64,000 bases of DNA from Gammaproteobacteria bacterium (GTDB taxonomy: Bacteria > Pseudomonadota > Gammaproteobacteria > Thiohalomonadales > Thiohalomonadaceae). How positions within the stretch are numbered: the stretch's first letter is position 1; the number at the start of each line of letters is the position of its first letter. Positions 29,109 to 40,600 of the stretch are shown one piece after another. The stretch covers positions 27,641-91,640 of the forward strand of contig QKED01000006.1 in NCBI GenBank assembly GCA_003252455.1, read 5' to 3'. The notes beneath the pieces were generated by a model. That model was not told where the DNA came from and ran no database searches. It saw only the letters and a list, made by a program, of their open reading frames with translations. A program made the translations under genes and the position numbers.

Positions 29109-29996
29109 TCAGGGGGTCGGCAGGTGGATGTCGATAGGGAGTTCGACGCTCCCCTCGGGGGCCTGGGGCAGTTCGGGCATGGGCAGGCCGCTACTCGGCT
29201 GGAGGGTCAGCGTGGTCGGCATGCTCGGGGTGACCAGCGGCACTGGTGGCGGTAGCAGTTGTGCTGGTGACGGCGGCGGCGGGGTCTCGCCGCCCGCACG
29301 GTCGAATGGGCCCCCGGGCGTGGTCGGGACGGGGAGGGCACCGCTGCCGGGTACCGATTGTGGTGTGGGGCGCTCGATGCCGAGGGCGGCGAGCTGGGCG
29401 GCCAGGTCTGTGCCCGGGTCGATGGGGCGCGCTGGTTGTGGCGCGGCGCCAGGACGTACGAGGCTGAAGAAGTTGGGGCGTAACGCCACGGGCGGGTGGC
29501 CCTGACCATCGCCAAAGGTCACCAGCCCCTCGAAGGTACGCGCTGCCGAGGTGGCGGGCTGTGTACCGTGGGCGGGTATGTGCAGCACCTCGTGGTCTGT
29601 ACCGCGTACCTCGGTGAGCGCCACGCTGGTTCGGATGCGATAGCCCTCGCTGCCCTGCAGGCGTCGCCCGACCACGGAGCGCAGACGGCCTGTGTCGAGG
29701 CTGATCTCGGTATCTGCACCGTCGACCCCTTTGAGGTGCTCGACGCGCATGCGCGAGTCGGGGCCGAGCTTGGCCAGCGAGTCGTCACGCAGCAGTAGCT
29801 TGAGATGGCTGCCGGGGCCGGTGAGGAGGCTCTCACCCATGGCCACTGGCATGCGTGCCTGCAGTGCGACGCGGCTGCCGTCGCTGCGTTCCAGTTCGGC
29901 GCTACCGACCAGGGCGGCGATGCGCCCTACCGTCTCCACGGCGTGGGCCAAACCCGGCAGTAGAAGCGCGAGGAGGAGGAGTGGACGTAGGCTCAT
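29109..29996 (-). CDS. Secreted FecR-domain protein of module B
   Basis: 295 aa from ATG 29996, which overlaps the TPR gene stop (ATGA) and has GAGGTGG upstream; a GTG at 30005 is the alternative. A signal peptide (LLLLALLLPGLAHA) is followed by a FecR domain (about 20-165) with AALVGSAEL, LKLLLRDDSLAKLGPDS, GRLRSVVG, the ALTEVRGTDHEV core and FEGLVTF. The rest is Pro-rich and low in complexity, ending in LPIDIHLPTP. It has no membrane helix and no anti-sigma N-terminal region, and no sigma-factor gene is nearby, so it is not a classic FecR regulator. The tail matches that of its module A paralogue. A periplasmic adaptor or chaperone role for the giant lipoprotein is inference. Confidence 0.85.
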   Translation of the reverse strand: MSLRPLLLLALLLPGLAHAVETVGRIAALVGSAELERSDGSRVALQARMPVAMGESLLTGPGSHLKLLLRDDSLAKLGPDSRMRVEHLKGVDGADTEISLDTGRLRSVVGRRLQGSEGYRIRTSVALTEVRGTDHEVLHIPAHGTQPATSAARTFEGLVTFGDGQGHPPVALRPNFFSLVRPGAAPQPARPIDPGTDLAAQLAALGIERPTPQSVPGSGALPVPTTPGGPFDRAGGETPPPPSPAQLLPPPVPLVTPSMPTTLTLQPSSGLPMPELPQAPEGSVELPIDIHLPTP

Positions 29997-31537
29997 GGCT
30001 GCCACCTCAGGGAGAGTTTGACTAGGTCGCGGTCGTATTCGTAGGCGGCCAGATTGGAGGGGTGGGCCACGTGGCTCAGGTCGGCCTGCAGGGTCAGGTC
30101 GTGGCGCAGTGCCCGACGCAGGCGCAGACTGGTGATGATCTGTTCGTCCTGGCGCCCCTGCACACCGTCGGCGTAATCCCTGAACTGGTAGTCGAGGGCC
30201 AGCCCCACCTCGGCGAGGCGAAACTGCTGCTGCAGTTGCGCCGCGAGGCCGTGTCCCTGATTGCTGTATTCGGCGTCGTCGGCCTGTTCACGGACGAGGC
30301 GTGTGCCGAGGGTCCAGTGGCCTCGATGGCTGAGCTGGCCGAGTAGGCTGTATTCGAGGGCGATGCGCCGTTGGTCGAGCGGCGCATAGGCGTCGTCCGC
30401 ATACCGGCTGCCACCCAGGTCGAGGCGTAGGAGTGAGCGGGTGGTGGTGTTGTGAGCGGCGAAGAGAAAGGGGGTGAGTGACTGCTCCTGTGAGAAGGCC
30501 GACCCACCGAGCGAGGTGTGGGTCAGATGTAGGCCGAGCCCCCAACCACCACTGAGCCTACCGACGCGCAGCGGCTGCATCAGCTCCGCGCCGAGGGTGT
30601 GGCGCACCAGATCGTAGTCGTTGAGCGTCTGTTGGGCACTGGCATAGAGGCGGTAGTCGAGGGTGAGACGTCGCTCGGGGGTGTCGAGCGCGGTGTGGAC
30701 GATCTCGCCCTCCAACACCACACGCCTGTCGGCCTGGTCGCTGATGCCGTTGGGCAATGGGGCATCGTTGGCCAGCAGGGCCACGTTGCTGTCTTGGGCC
30801 AGCCCCAGGCTCAAGGCATAGTGGGGCGCGCGCGGACGCTCACCGCCGCCGAGGCGCACCTGCAGGTCGCGCATCGCCCCCTGGTAGACGCTCTCGGGGT
30901 AGTCGCGCAGTCCCTGTTCGAGCAGGGCGAGTGCCGCGTCCCGCTCGCCCAGCTCGGCGTACAGCTCCGCCCCCTGATAGAGGGCGGGGGGGGCGTACTC
31001 GTCACTCTGGCTACGCGCGTCGGCCAGTGCGGCCAAGGCGGCTCGGCGTTGCCCGGCGTGGCGCAGTGCGAGGGCCAATTGGTAGTGGTTGGCCGCGTCG
31101 GCGGGGTCGCGCTGTACCGCGCTGCGCAGCTGTGTGATCGCCGCCTCGGTGTGCCCCTGTTTTAGCAACACCAACCCCAGTTCACGTGGTTGGGCGGGAT
31201 TGTCACTCCCGGCGCCCTCCAGGGCCCGTTGCGCCTCGGGGTAACGACCCAGACGTGAGAGGGTGACACCGCGGTAAAAGCGGCTTACCCGATCCTCGCC
31301 GTCGTCGGCCAGGGCGGCGTCGAGCAGGTCGAGTGCCTCGGCGTACTCACCCACCTCCAGGGCCATCAATGCCGCGCTGCGACGCACCTCGGAGAGGGGC
31401 GAGGCGAGGAGGGTCATGGGTGCCAAGAGCAGCAGAAGTGTGTAGCGGCGGAGTGAGGAGCCGGTTGACCCTGTCGGTCTGCACCGTGGACGTGGCACGG
31501 TTGTGGTGGGCTCGGTGTGCGTAGGGGCTGAAGACAT
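29993..31537 (-). CDS. TPR protein with predicted C-terminal outer-membrane beta-barrel, module B
   Basis: 514 residues from ATG 31537; an upstream TTG (31570) in frame is less likely. The hydrophobic export signal begins after a 30-residue polar leader (LRRYTLLLLLAPMTLLAS). About five TPR units follow (ALMALEVGEYAEALDLLDAAL, VSRFYRGVTLSRLGRYPEAQ, ANHYQLALALRHAGQRRAAL). From HYALSLGLAQDSNVALL onward the sequence is a series of alternating short strands to the C-terminal KLSLRWQP, as in outer-membrane barrels. N-terminal TPR plus barrel is the layout of Slam/DUF560 translocators, and also of PgaA- or BcsC-like exporters. Which family it belongs to needs a profile search. It is the first gene of module B. 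Confidence 0.8.
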   Translation of the reverse strand: MSSAPTHTEPTTTVPRPRCRPTGSTGSSLRRYTLLLLLAPMTLLASPLSEVRRSAALMALEVGEYAEALDLLDAALADDGEDRVSRFYRGVTLSRLGRYPEAQRALEGAGSDNPAQPRELGLVLLKQGHTEAAITQLRSAVQRDPADAANHYQLALALRHAGQRRAALAALADARSQSDEYAPPALYQGAELYAELGERDAALALLEQGLRDYPESVYQGAMRDLQVRLGGGERPRAPHYALSLGLAQDSNVALLANDAPLPNGISDQADRRVVLEGEIVHTALDTPERRLTLDYRLYASAQQTLNDYDLVRHTLGAELMQPLRVGRLSGGWGLGLHLTHTSLGGSAFSQEQSLTPFLFAAHNTTTRSLLRLDLGGSRYADDAYAPLDQRRIALEYSLLGQLSHRGHWTLGTRLVREQADDAEYSNQGHGLAAQLQQQFRLAEVGLALDYQFRDYADGVQGRQDEQIITSLRLRRALRHDLTLQADLSHVAHPSNLAAYEYDRDLVKLSLRWQP

Positions 31538-31569
31538 AGGCGATCCCGTAGGCGGTGGGGCGGTCGCCA

Positions 31570-31591
31570 ACCCGCCCTGATTTGGGCGGGT
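31570..31591 (-). other. Strong hairpin between modules A and B
   Basis: ACCCGCCC (31570-31577), loop TGATTT, GGGCGGGT (31584-31591): a perfect 8-bp stem 48 bases past the stop of the module A giant gene and before the module B start. No T tract follows on the minus strand, so it may act as an RNA-stabilising or pausing element rather than a full terminator. Confidence 0.5.
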
Positions 31592-31638
31592 GTCGACCTC
31601 TCAACCCCTACTATAGCCGAATCGCCACTTACGAAACG

Positions 31639-34600
31639 CTACCACTTCAGTAGTATCGGGTAGTCGGCGTGGGAGTAGCCGTCGATCACCACGTAGAGGC
31701 TCGCCTCCGCCGGGCTGATGGCCGAGGTGGTGAAGGTGGCCACGTAGGTGCCGTTGCCGTTGTCCTGCACCGCACCAAGCAGGCCGAGGGCGGGGGTGCG
31801 GATTAGTTTGACGTCGTGGCCGGGGCCGACCGGGTTGCCGTCGGCGTCTCGCGGGATGAAGACGATCTCGGTGCTGCTGCTCATGCTCAGATCAGCATCC
31901 CGGGCGAAGAGGGCACTATGCCTCGGGTCGGTCAGCACATAGGCGCCATCGTGGTGGTAGCCGCGGTCGAGGGCGTCGCTCTGGGCGGTATCCGGTTTGC
32001 CATCGAGGTCGGTGGTGGCGACCGATAGCTCGGTCAGGTAGCTCGGGAGTTGCGTGGTCGAACCGCTGTCGATGGCTGGGTTGGCCACCGAGTTGTCCAG
32101 ATACCAGAAGGTGGTGAACAGGTTGCCGCCCTCGGCCACCAGGTCATTGCTACCGGAGAGGCTGCCATCCGCGGTGATGTTGTAGTCGCTGGTGAGGCTG
32201 GCCTCGACGAGGTAGACGTCGTCGCCCGCGTTGCTGCTGCCATCGCCATCGTCGTTGCCGAAGATGATGTTGTCACTGAAGACGCTACCGTTGTCCATCA
32301 TTATGGTGACGCCACCACCCAAGCCGACCATGCCGCCGAGGTTGTCGGCGATGGTGTTGCCAAGGAATTTGGCGTTGGAGAGGGTGGAGTAGATGCCACC
32401 GGCACTACTCGCCTTGTTTTCGATCACCAAGTTGTTGCTGAACAGCGGCGTGGTATCGATGTTGTAGAGCGCGATACCGCCCGCTGCACCCTCGGGGTTG
32501 GTGTTGCCGCGGATCAGGTTGTGGTCGAAGCGACCGCCGTCGGCCAGGGCATCGATGATCAGGCCCGTGCCGTTGTGATTGACCGCGTTGAAGAGCACGC
32601 TGACCGATTTGCTCGGACTACCGGTGAAGTAGGCGCCGGCATTGAGGTTGTGGTGCAGGGTGCTGTCGCGCAGGGTCACGGCGCCGCTGTCGACCTTCAT
32701 GCCGTAGGTGTAACCACTCACGTCGAAACCGCTCAGGGTCGGTTGTGCCGAGGCGCCAAGGATGTGGATGCCTTGGCTGGCTGCCGTCTGTGTGCCACCG
32801 GCGATGAGATTCTGGCCGCTGAACACCGGTGCCACGCTGGCGGCGGTCAGCCCCTCGATGTAGAGGCCGGTCTCGGCGTCGGACAGGTTGAGCGTCAGGT
32901 TACTCACCAGCGGGTTTGCCGCATTGGTGGAACCAGCGACCATCATCCCCGACCAGCAGTTGTCGACCGCCAGGTCGTTAATGGTCGGTGAGCTGCCGAG
33001 GATGTAGAGCCCCCCGACGCAGTGGCGGATGCGGCTATAGCTCATCTGGCCGCTGGAGCCGTCGGCGAACTGCACCACGCTCCAATCCTCGACGGCGGGG
33101 AGGGTGGCTCCACCGTCATCGTTACTGTCGCCAGCGATGGTGTCGTCCTTGATTGAAGTGAAGAGCACCTCGCCTGCGGCGTAACTGGCCCCATTGACAT
33201 TGAGCGTCCCGCCACTCTCGACGCTGAGACCGACGCTGGCGTCGAACTTGGCGACGACACCGGCCTCGATGGTCAGGGTCTTATAGACCGTCACGTCGCT
33301 ATAGATGCGGTAGGGGGAGCCGCTCAGGCTCCACACGGTCGTGGCATCGATCTGCGCATTGCCGTAGGCGCTGCCCACATCCGTACCCGGGGGGTAGTCG
33401 CTCCCCTTGAGCGGGTCGGTGGAGGCGCTGATCTCATGGTTGTCGGGGTAGGTGTCGCCGTCCGAGTCGACATCGAAGGGATCGGTACCGTAGGTCTGGT
33501 ACTCGGCCAGGATGCCGACGATACCGTCACCGTCGAGGTCGTAGCCCTCCTCATCCAGACGTAAATTGTCGATGAAGGCGCCACTCTCCTCGCCACTGCC
33601 ATCGCTGTGGAAGGTGAGACGCAGGGCCACAGGGCTGTCGGGGATGAGGGCGTCGAGGTAGGCGACCATCAACGTATAGCTGCCACTGTCACTGAACACA
33701 CTGGACCAGACCGGCTCGCCATCGGCTAAACCGTTATAGCCGGGTAGCGCAGGGTTGAGTGCGATCCAGAGGCCGAGCCCCTGGTCGAAGTACTCCAGGT
33801 TGGTGCCGTCGTTGCTGTCGGCGGTCCTGCTCCAGAGCCTCAGGGATAGGGTCGGGTGGCTGCTGCCGGAGAGATCGAGTGGCGGTAGATAGAGCGACGC
33901 AGTGGTCTGTGGGCTGTAGTTAGAGTAGGGGTCAGTGGCCCAGATGTAACTGCCACTCCAGGCCGTACCAGGCCCGGTCTCGGCATAGCCGTACTGCCAC
34001 AACAGGTTGCCACGGCCCCAGAGGGCGAGCCCGGGTTGGCTGACGAAGGAGGCCAGCCCACCGCTGCCAGACTCCAGATCCTCGAACCAGCCCATGCCCT
34101 GGGCACTACCGGGGAAGTCCGCCGGGTTGAGCGGTGAACTCCCGCTGCCGAGTTCACTGCCGTCCGAGTAGCCGTCGCCGTCGGTGTCGTAATAAAACGG
34201 GTCGGTGCCGTAGGTCTGGTACTCGTTGAGCAGACCGGGGAGGCCATCTTCGTCCGGGTCCGTATCCTCCTCGTTGAGGCGGACCTCGTCGATATAGGCC
34301 CCGCTCGCGCCGCCGCTGGCATCGCTGCGCAGGGTGTAGCGTAGCTTGAGCGGGCCACCGCGGAAGTCGCTCAGGTCGATCATCACCAGGCCGTAGGTCG
34401 AGCCCGAACCCACATTGCCCCAGGCGTGGTCGCCGTTGAGCAGGGTTTGACTGTACTCGGTAACGGTCGGGGTGAGCCCCAGCCAGCGCTCACTCATCGG
34501 CTCGTAGTACTCCATCAGCAGGCCGTCGTTGGCGTCGGCCACCGCGTTCCACAATCGGAACGAGAGGATCGGCTGGGTGGTGCCGGTGAGGTCGAGCGGC

Positions 34601-37600
34601 GGCAGGTAGAGCGACTCGTCGGTGTTCTCGGCATAGGTGCTGTAGCCCGGCAGGGCCCAGGCCAGCCCCTCACCACTGTAGTCGCGTCCCGGTATCCCGT
34701 CGTAGGGCCAGGTGAGGTACCACTGGGTCTGGTAGGCGCTCCAGATTGCGCCGTCGGTGAGGTGGTAGAAGGGGGCCAGCACGCCGATGTAGTCGTCGAA
34801 GGTGAGTCGGGTGCCGATGGTGAGCGTGGTGGTGCCCGTCTCGGCCGGGTTGATCGGTGAGGTACCGGCGTTCAACTCATCGCCGTCATTGACCCCGTCC
34901 TCGTCCGTATCGGTCTTGAACGGGTCGGTGTGGTAGGTGGTGAACTCGGCCAGGGTGCCGCTCAGGCCGTCATCGTCTGCGTCGTAGGCCTCCTGCCAGA
35001 GGGCGAGGTTGTCCAGGTAGAAGCCGTTGCTGGTCGATTCGGCGTCGGTGCGCAGCATCAGGCGCAGTTGCACCTGTTGGTCGACGAAGCCGCTGAGGTC
35101 GAGCAGCATCAGGCTGTAGAGGCTGTTGTAGCCCTGCCTGACCCAAGCCGCGCCCTCGGCGCTGTTGCCGTCGTAGGGGGTCCCGATGGGGGTGACGGTG
35201 ACCCAACCCTGGGTCGCGGGATCGAAGCGTTGCAGGGTTACGCCATCGCCCAGTTGCATGTTGCTCCAGATGCGCATGGAGAGCACCGCGTCGCTGACAG
35301 CGGTAAGGTCGATCAGCGGTAGATAGAGCCCCTCTTCACGGTTGTTGCCGTAGTTGCCATAGATGCCGGTACCCCAGGCGTAGCCGCTCTGGTGCCCACC
35401 CCAGGGGGCAATGTCGCTGATGCTGCCCCAGGCCCAGTCGTCGCCTTGGGTACGCCAGATGGCGCGGCCGTTCGGGTGGGTGAAGGGGATCAGTGTGCCA
35501 GGGCCATCCTCGAAGTACTCGACGGTGTTGATGCTCATGGCGAGTTGCACGTTGTCGGCGGGGTTGAGTGGATTGCCTCCACTCAGAACCTCCATGCCGT
35601 CGGAGGTCTCGTCGCCGTCACTGTCGTAGGCGTAGGGGTCGGTGCCGTAGGTGGTGTACTCGGCGATGATCCCGCTGAGGCCGTCGTCGTCGGCATCGCT
35701 CGCCTCCTCGTCGAGACGCAGCTCGTCGATGTAGGCACCGGGGCCGTTGATGTCGGCATTGCTGCGGTAGACCAGGCGCAGTTGCACAGTGCTCTTGGGC
35801 AGGGCGCTGAGGTCCACCAGCACGAGGCTGTAGGCGTCGGCATAGCCGACCTGGCCCCAGCCACCCCCACTCCCGACCGGGAGACTGTCGTAGCCGGTCA
35901 CACTCGGGGTGAGTGTCTCCCACTGCTGCGTGTCGGGGTTGTGATACTCCAGGGTCAGGCCGTCGTTGCTGTCGCCTAGATTGTCGGCCCAGAGGCGGAA
36001 ACTGAAGACCGGGGCGATGCTGCCGGTCAGGTCGAGCAGCGGCAGATAGAGTTCGGCGGTGGCGTTGTTACTGTAGTTGGCGTCGATGGAGGTGGCCCAG
36101 ACGTTACTGCCGAGGTGGGCGCGCATCGGGCCATTGTAGACGTTGCCGTATTCCCAGGTGTTGCCGTTGGTATAGAGGCCCCCGGCGGTGGTATCCAAGT
36201 CGAGGTACATACCAATGCCCTGCACCGGACCGGTCGGGGTATCCGTGGCGTCGAGCGGGTCGCTCGATACCACCACCTCGTCTCGGTCGCCGAAGCCGTC
36301 GTTGTCGGTGTCGGGGTTGAGCGGGTCGGTGCCGTATATGGCCAACTCGTCGTTGTCGGAGAGGCCGTCGCCGTCGCTATCGTCGGTGCTGCTACCCCAG
36401 TTGAGGGTAAAGTCGCCGGTCACCATACTCTTCGCCGTGCCGTTCATGGGCATGGCGTTGTAGAGGCTGATGATGTTCGGCCCGGTGCCGTAGATGTAGA
36501 GGCCGTCACTGGGCACTGTGAGGAACGAGACGTTGTCGAACGAGGCGGATATCCCATCGAAGGCGAGGGTCAGTTGGTTCGCCGTCGGGTCCATATCCTG
36601 GAACACGATGTTGTTGAAGGCGGCCACATCGCCGCTCAACTTCAAGGGCAGATTGCTGAACGTGGCGGCGTCGAGCGTGACCGTCGCGACGCTCATAGGC
36701 AGGCCGACACCGACAAATTGCGGTGGGGCGCTCGGGTCGCCGGTCAGCTCACCTTCGACCACCACGCTGCTGAGTAGGTCGAACGGACCGGCTGTGAGGA
36801 GGCTCAGGTGGGCGAAGTGGCTGCCCGTACCGGATACATCCGGGTTCGCGAAGCTCACCCGCTGTCCCGAGGGATTGGTCAGTTCAACCGTGAGGCCACT
36901 CCCGCTCGGCGGGGCGAAGGCAAGGGCCTGGCTGGTTTGGGTGAAGTTGCCGCCCACGCTGAGCACACCGGCCAGGAGCTTATCGGCCTGCGGATTACTG
37001 GCAAAGGTGGCGTTGCCGCTCACCGTCAGGAGGGGAACGGGCAGGCCGAACATGGCCAGCGTGCCGCTGCCGAGGGTGTCGAGATTCCCGTTTACCGTCA
37101 GGGTGTCGCCGTTGGCCAGTTCCAAGTGGCCACTGATGGTCAGGTCACCCGTGATCTGGTTGGGCACGGTACCGTTCTGCACATAGGCAGTCCCGCTGAT
37201 CAGGGTGGTGGGCAGATTGCCACTGACAACGCTACTTGCGCCGCTGAGCACCAGGCTACCGTTGCTCATGCAATTGCTGGAGCAGGCGATGTCGACACTC
37301 CCTAGCAGGGTCAGCGTGGTGCCGCCCAGGTCCATGCTGGCGCCATCGGCCATGCCCAGTGAGGTGAGGGTGGTCGCCGTGCTGTGCAGCGGGTAGTTGG
37401 TGCGGCCTGCGCCCACATAGATGGAGTCCGCACTGCCAGGGACGCCACTCGGGTACCAGTTCAGGTCGCTCTCCCAGGTGTTGGAGGTCGCGCCGGTCCA
37501 GCTCTTGGTGAAACCGGCAGGGAGGCTCGGGTTGACCGTAAGTTGCACCACCAGGTCGTAGTAGCCACTGTTGCCGTCATCGAAGCGCAGGGTGAATCTG

Positions 37601-40600
37601 TCCTCGCCAATGAAGTGGCTAGGGGGCTGGTAGGTGAAGCTGCCGTCGCCCTCGTCGGTGAGGCTACCACCGTACTGGGAGCTGGTCCCGACCAGGTAGA
37701 GGGTGAGGGGATCACCCTCTGGGTCGCTGACCGCGCTGGTGAGGATGCCGGTGTAGTAAGGGCTATCCTCGTCGAGGCTGGCGAGGATCGGGTTGTTCAC
37801 CCCCACGGCGAGGACGGGGGCGTCGTTCACCGCATTCACCACCTGGGTCAGGGTCACCGCGGCACTGGAGTAGGCACTCTCACCACCACGGGTAGAGATG
37901 AGGAGACTGCTGCCGCTACTCTGGCTGGTGAGGTCCCAACCGCTCACAGACAGGGTAGCGCTCTCACCCTGCAGGCCGTCTGGTACATAGCGCAGCCGTG
38001 CCGTGCCATTCAGGAGCAGCGAGACACCGCTCGCCGCGCTGCCGACGAGCACCTCGTTCCAGGTGCTGCCGTCACTGCTCCACTCCCAGCGACCGAGGCC
38101 ACTGGTCTGATCGATGGCCAGACCCTGGGCATCTCCGACATCGGCATCGCTGTAGATGAGACCGGCACCACCGATGATGTCGGCGACTGTAAGGGCGCTC
38201 CCGAGCGTGTCCTCGTCGGTCGGTGGGAAGCTGTACGCACCTGCGATGACCGGTGCGTCATTGACCGGGGTAACGGTGACGGTGATGTTCGCACTGACCA
38301 CCAACTGTCCGTCGCTCACCTCGTAGCTGAAGGTGTCCACACCGGAGTAGTCGCTCGCGCTGATGTAGCTCATCAGACCCGCGCTGTCGATGGTGACACT
38401 CGCACCGGCTGGTGAGGTAAAGCTGCTCGCCACCGTGGTGAGCGTGTCGTCGTCTGGGTCGGTGTCGTTGAGTAGCAGCTCCTGATTACTCAGTGTGCCG
38501 TCCTCGACCAGGGTGAAGCTATCGGCCACCGGGGTCGGTGCATCGTTGACGCTGGCCAACAGCAGGCTGACGGTACCACTACCGGTCGCATTGCCGTCGG
38601 TGACGCGATAGGTGAAGCTGTCCGCTCCGTAGAAGTTGCTCGGCGGGGTGTAGCTGAATCCGCCGTTGGCATCGATCACCACACTCGCGCCGCTGACACT
38701 GACGACGCTCTCGGCCACGGTGCTGAGTGGGTCGCCCTCAGGGTCCATGTCGTTGGCGAGGAGGTCGCTCTTGGCCAACACCTGATCTTCGCTGCCGGTG
38801 TAACTGTCGTCACCCACCTGCGGGGCATCGTTGACCCCGTTGATGGTGAGGTTGACTGTGGCGCTACTGGTCGCCGCACCATCACTCACCTGGTAGGTGA
38901 AGCTGTCGCTGCCGAAGAAATCGACCGCCGGGGTGTAGCTGAAGCCACCGATGGCGTCGATGCTGTAGCTGCCACCCTTCGACGTCGTGCCGCTCTGCAC
39001 CAGCGTGCTCAGTGGGTCACCCTCCGCGTCCGAGTCGTTATCCAGCAGGGTGGTTTGGATGAGGTTGGCGTCCTCATCGAGGCTGTAGCTATCGTCGTTG
39101 GCGATGGGGGCGTCGTTGACCGCGACCACCGTGAGGGTGACGCTGCCGGTGGCGCTCAGGAGGCCGTCACTCACCGTGTAGGTGAAACTATCGGCGCCGT
39201 TGAAGTTCGCCGCTGGGGTGTAGCTGAAGCTGCCGTCGCCGTTGATCACCACTTGGGCGCCGTTGCTGGTGGTGCTGCTGCCGGGGGTGACGCTGAGGGT
39301 GTCGTCGTCTGCATCGGTATCGTTCGTCAGCAGATTCTCTGTGAGGGTGCCGTCCTCATCGAGGCTGTAGCTGTCGGCATTGGCCACCGGGGCGTCGTTG
39401 ACGTTGAGGACGGTGAAGGTGACGGTGCCGAGCGTGGTGAGGGCACCATCCGTGACCTGATAGCTCGCGCTGTCGTTGCCGAAGAAGTCACTGGGGGGGG
39501 TATAGCTGAAGCTGCCATCTCCGTTGATGGTCAGTGCGACTCCGGCAGCGGTGGTGACGGTCTCGGCCACGGCACTGAGGGGCGTACCTTCGATGTCGCT
39601 ATCGTTGTCGAGGAGGTTGCCGTTGAGGGTGCCCTCTTCATTGAGCGTGTAGCTGTCGCTGACGGCAGATGGGGCGTCGTTGACCGGATTGACCGTGATG
39701 GTGACGTTACCCGTGACCGTACTGATGGCATCGGTGAGCTGGTATTGGAAGGTGTCACTGCCGGAGAAGTTGGCTGGAGGCGTGTAGCTGAAGGTGCCAT
39801 CCATGCTCATCGACAGGGTGACGCCCGTAGTGGTTGTGATGTTGCCAGCGACAACGGTGAGGCTGTCGTCGTCAGGGTCCAGATCGTTGCCGAGTACGGC
39901 GCCGTCGAGGGTGTTGTCCTCGTCGACGTTGTAGCTGTCGGCCGTGGCCACAGGCGGGTGATCGACACCGTAGAGGTTGATGGTCACCTGACCGGTTGTA
40001 CTGACTCCGCCATCGTCGGAGATTGTGTATTCGAACACCTGGTCTTGAGTGAGCCCCGCGCGCAGGTAGACGGTGTCGGCACTGCCGAGGGTCAGCTCCA
40101 GGCCGAGGCCGTCAGTGGCGATGGCGAGCGTGCCCAGTGTGCCACTCAGGCGGGTGAGACCGGTGATGGTGAAGGTGCCGTCAGTGTCGTAATCGTTATC
40201 GAGCACACTCAGGGAGGTGGTGGGGATGTCCTCGTCGAAGCTGTAGCTGTCGTTGAGTGCCACCGGGGCGTTATTGACGCCGTGCACCGTGATGGTGGCC
40301 ACCGCATTGGCCTGATTCCCTGCACTGTCTTGTACCGTGTAGGTGTACTCCATCGGTATGGTTTCGTTCACCTTCAATGTATCGAAGCGGGAACTGGCGT
40401 TGAAAACCAGTGCGGTTTGGTCAGCGGAGAGGGTGATGGTGGCCCAGTCGTAGAGACCAGAGTGGACAACCGAGACCAGGGTCAGATTGTCACCGACGTC
40501 TGGATCGGTGTCGTTGTTCAGCACTTCCAGGCGGGTGGTGGATGAACCCTCGTTCAAGTCGAAGGTGTCACTGTTCGCGATCGGTGGTTGGTTGACGTAG

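Noticed and set aside
31570..31591. Hairpin between the modules as a full intrinsic terminator
   Set aside because: No T tract follows on the minus strand, so it is listed only as a hairpin.
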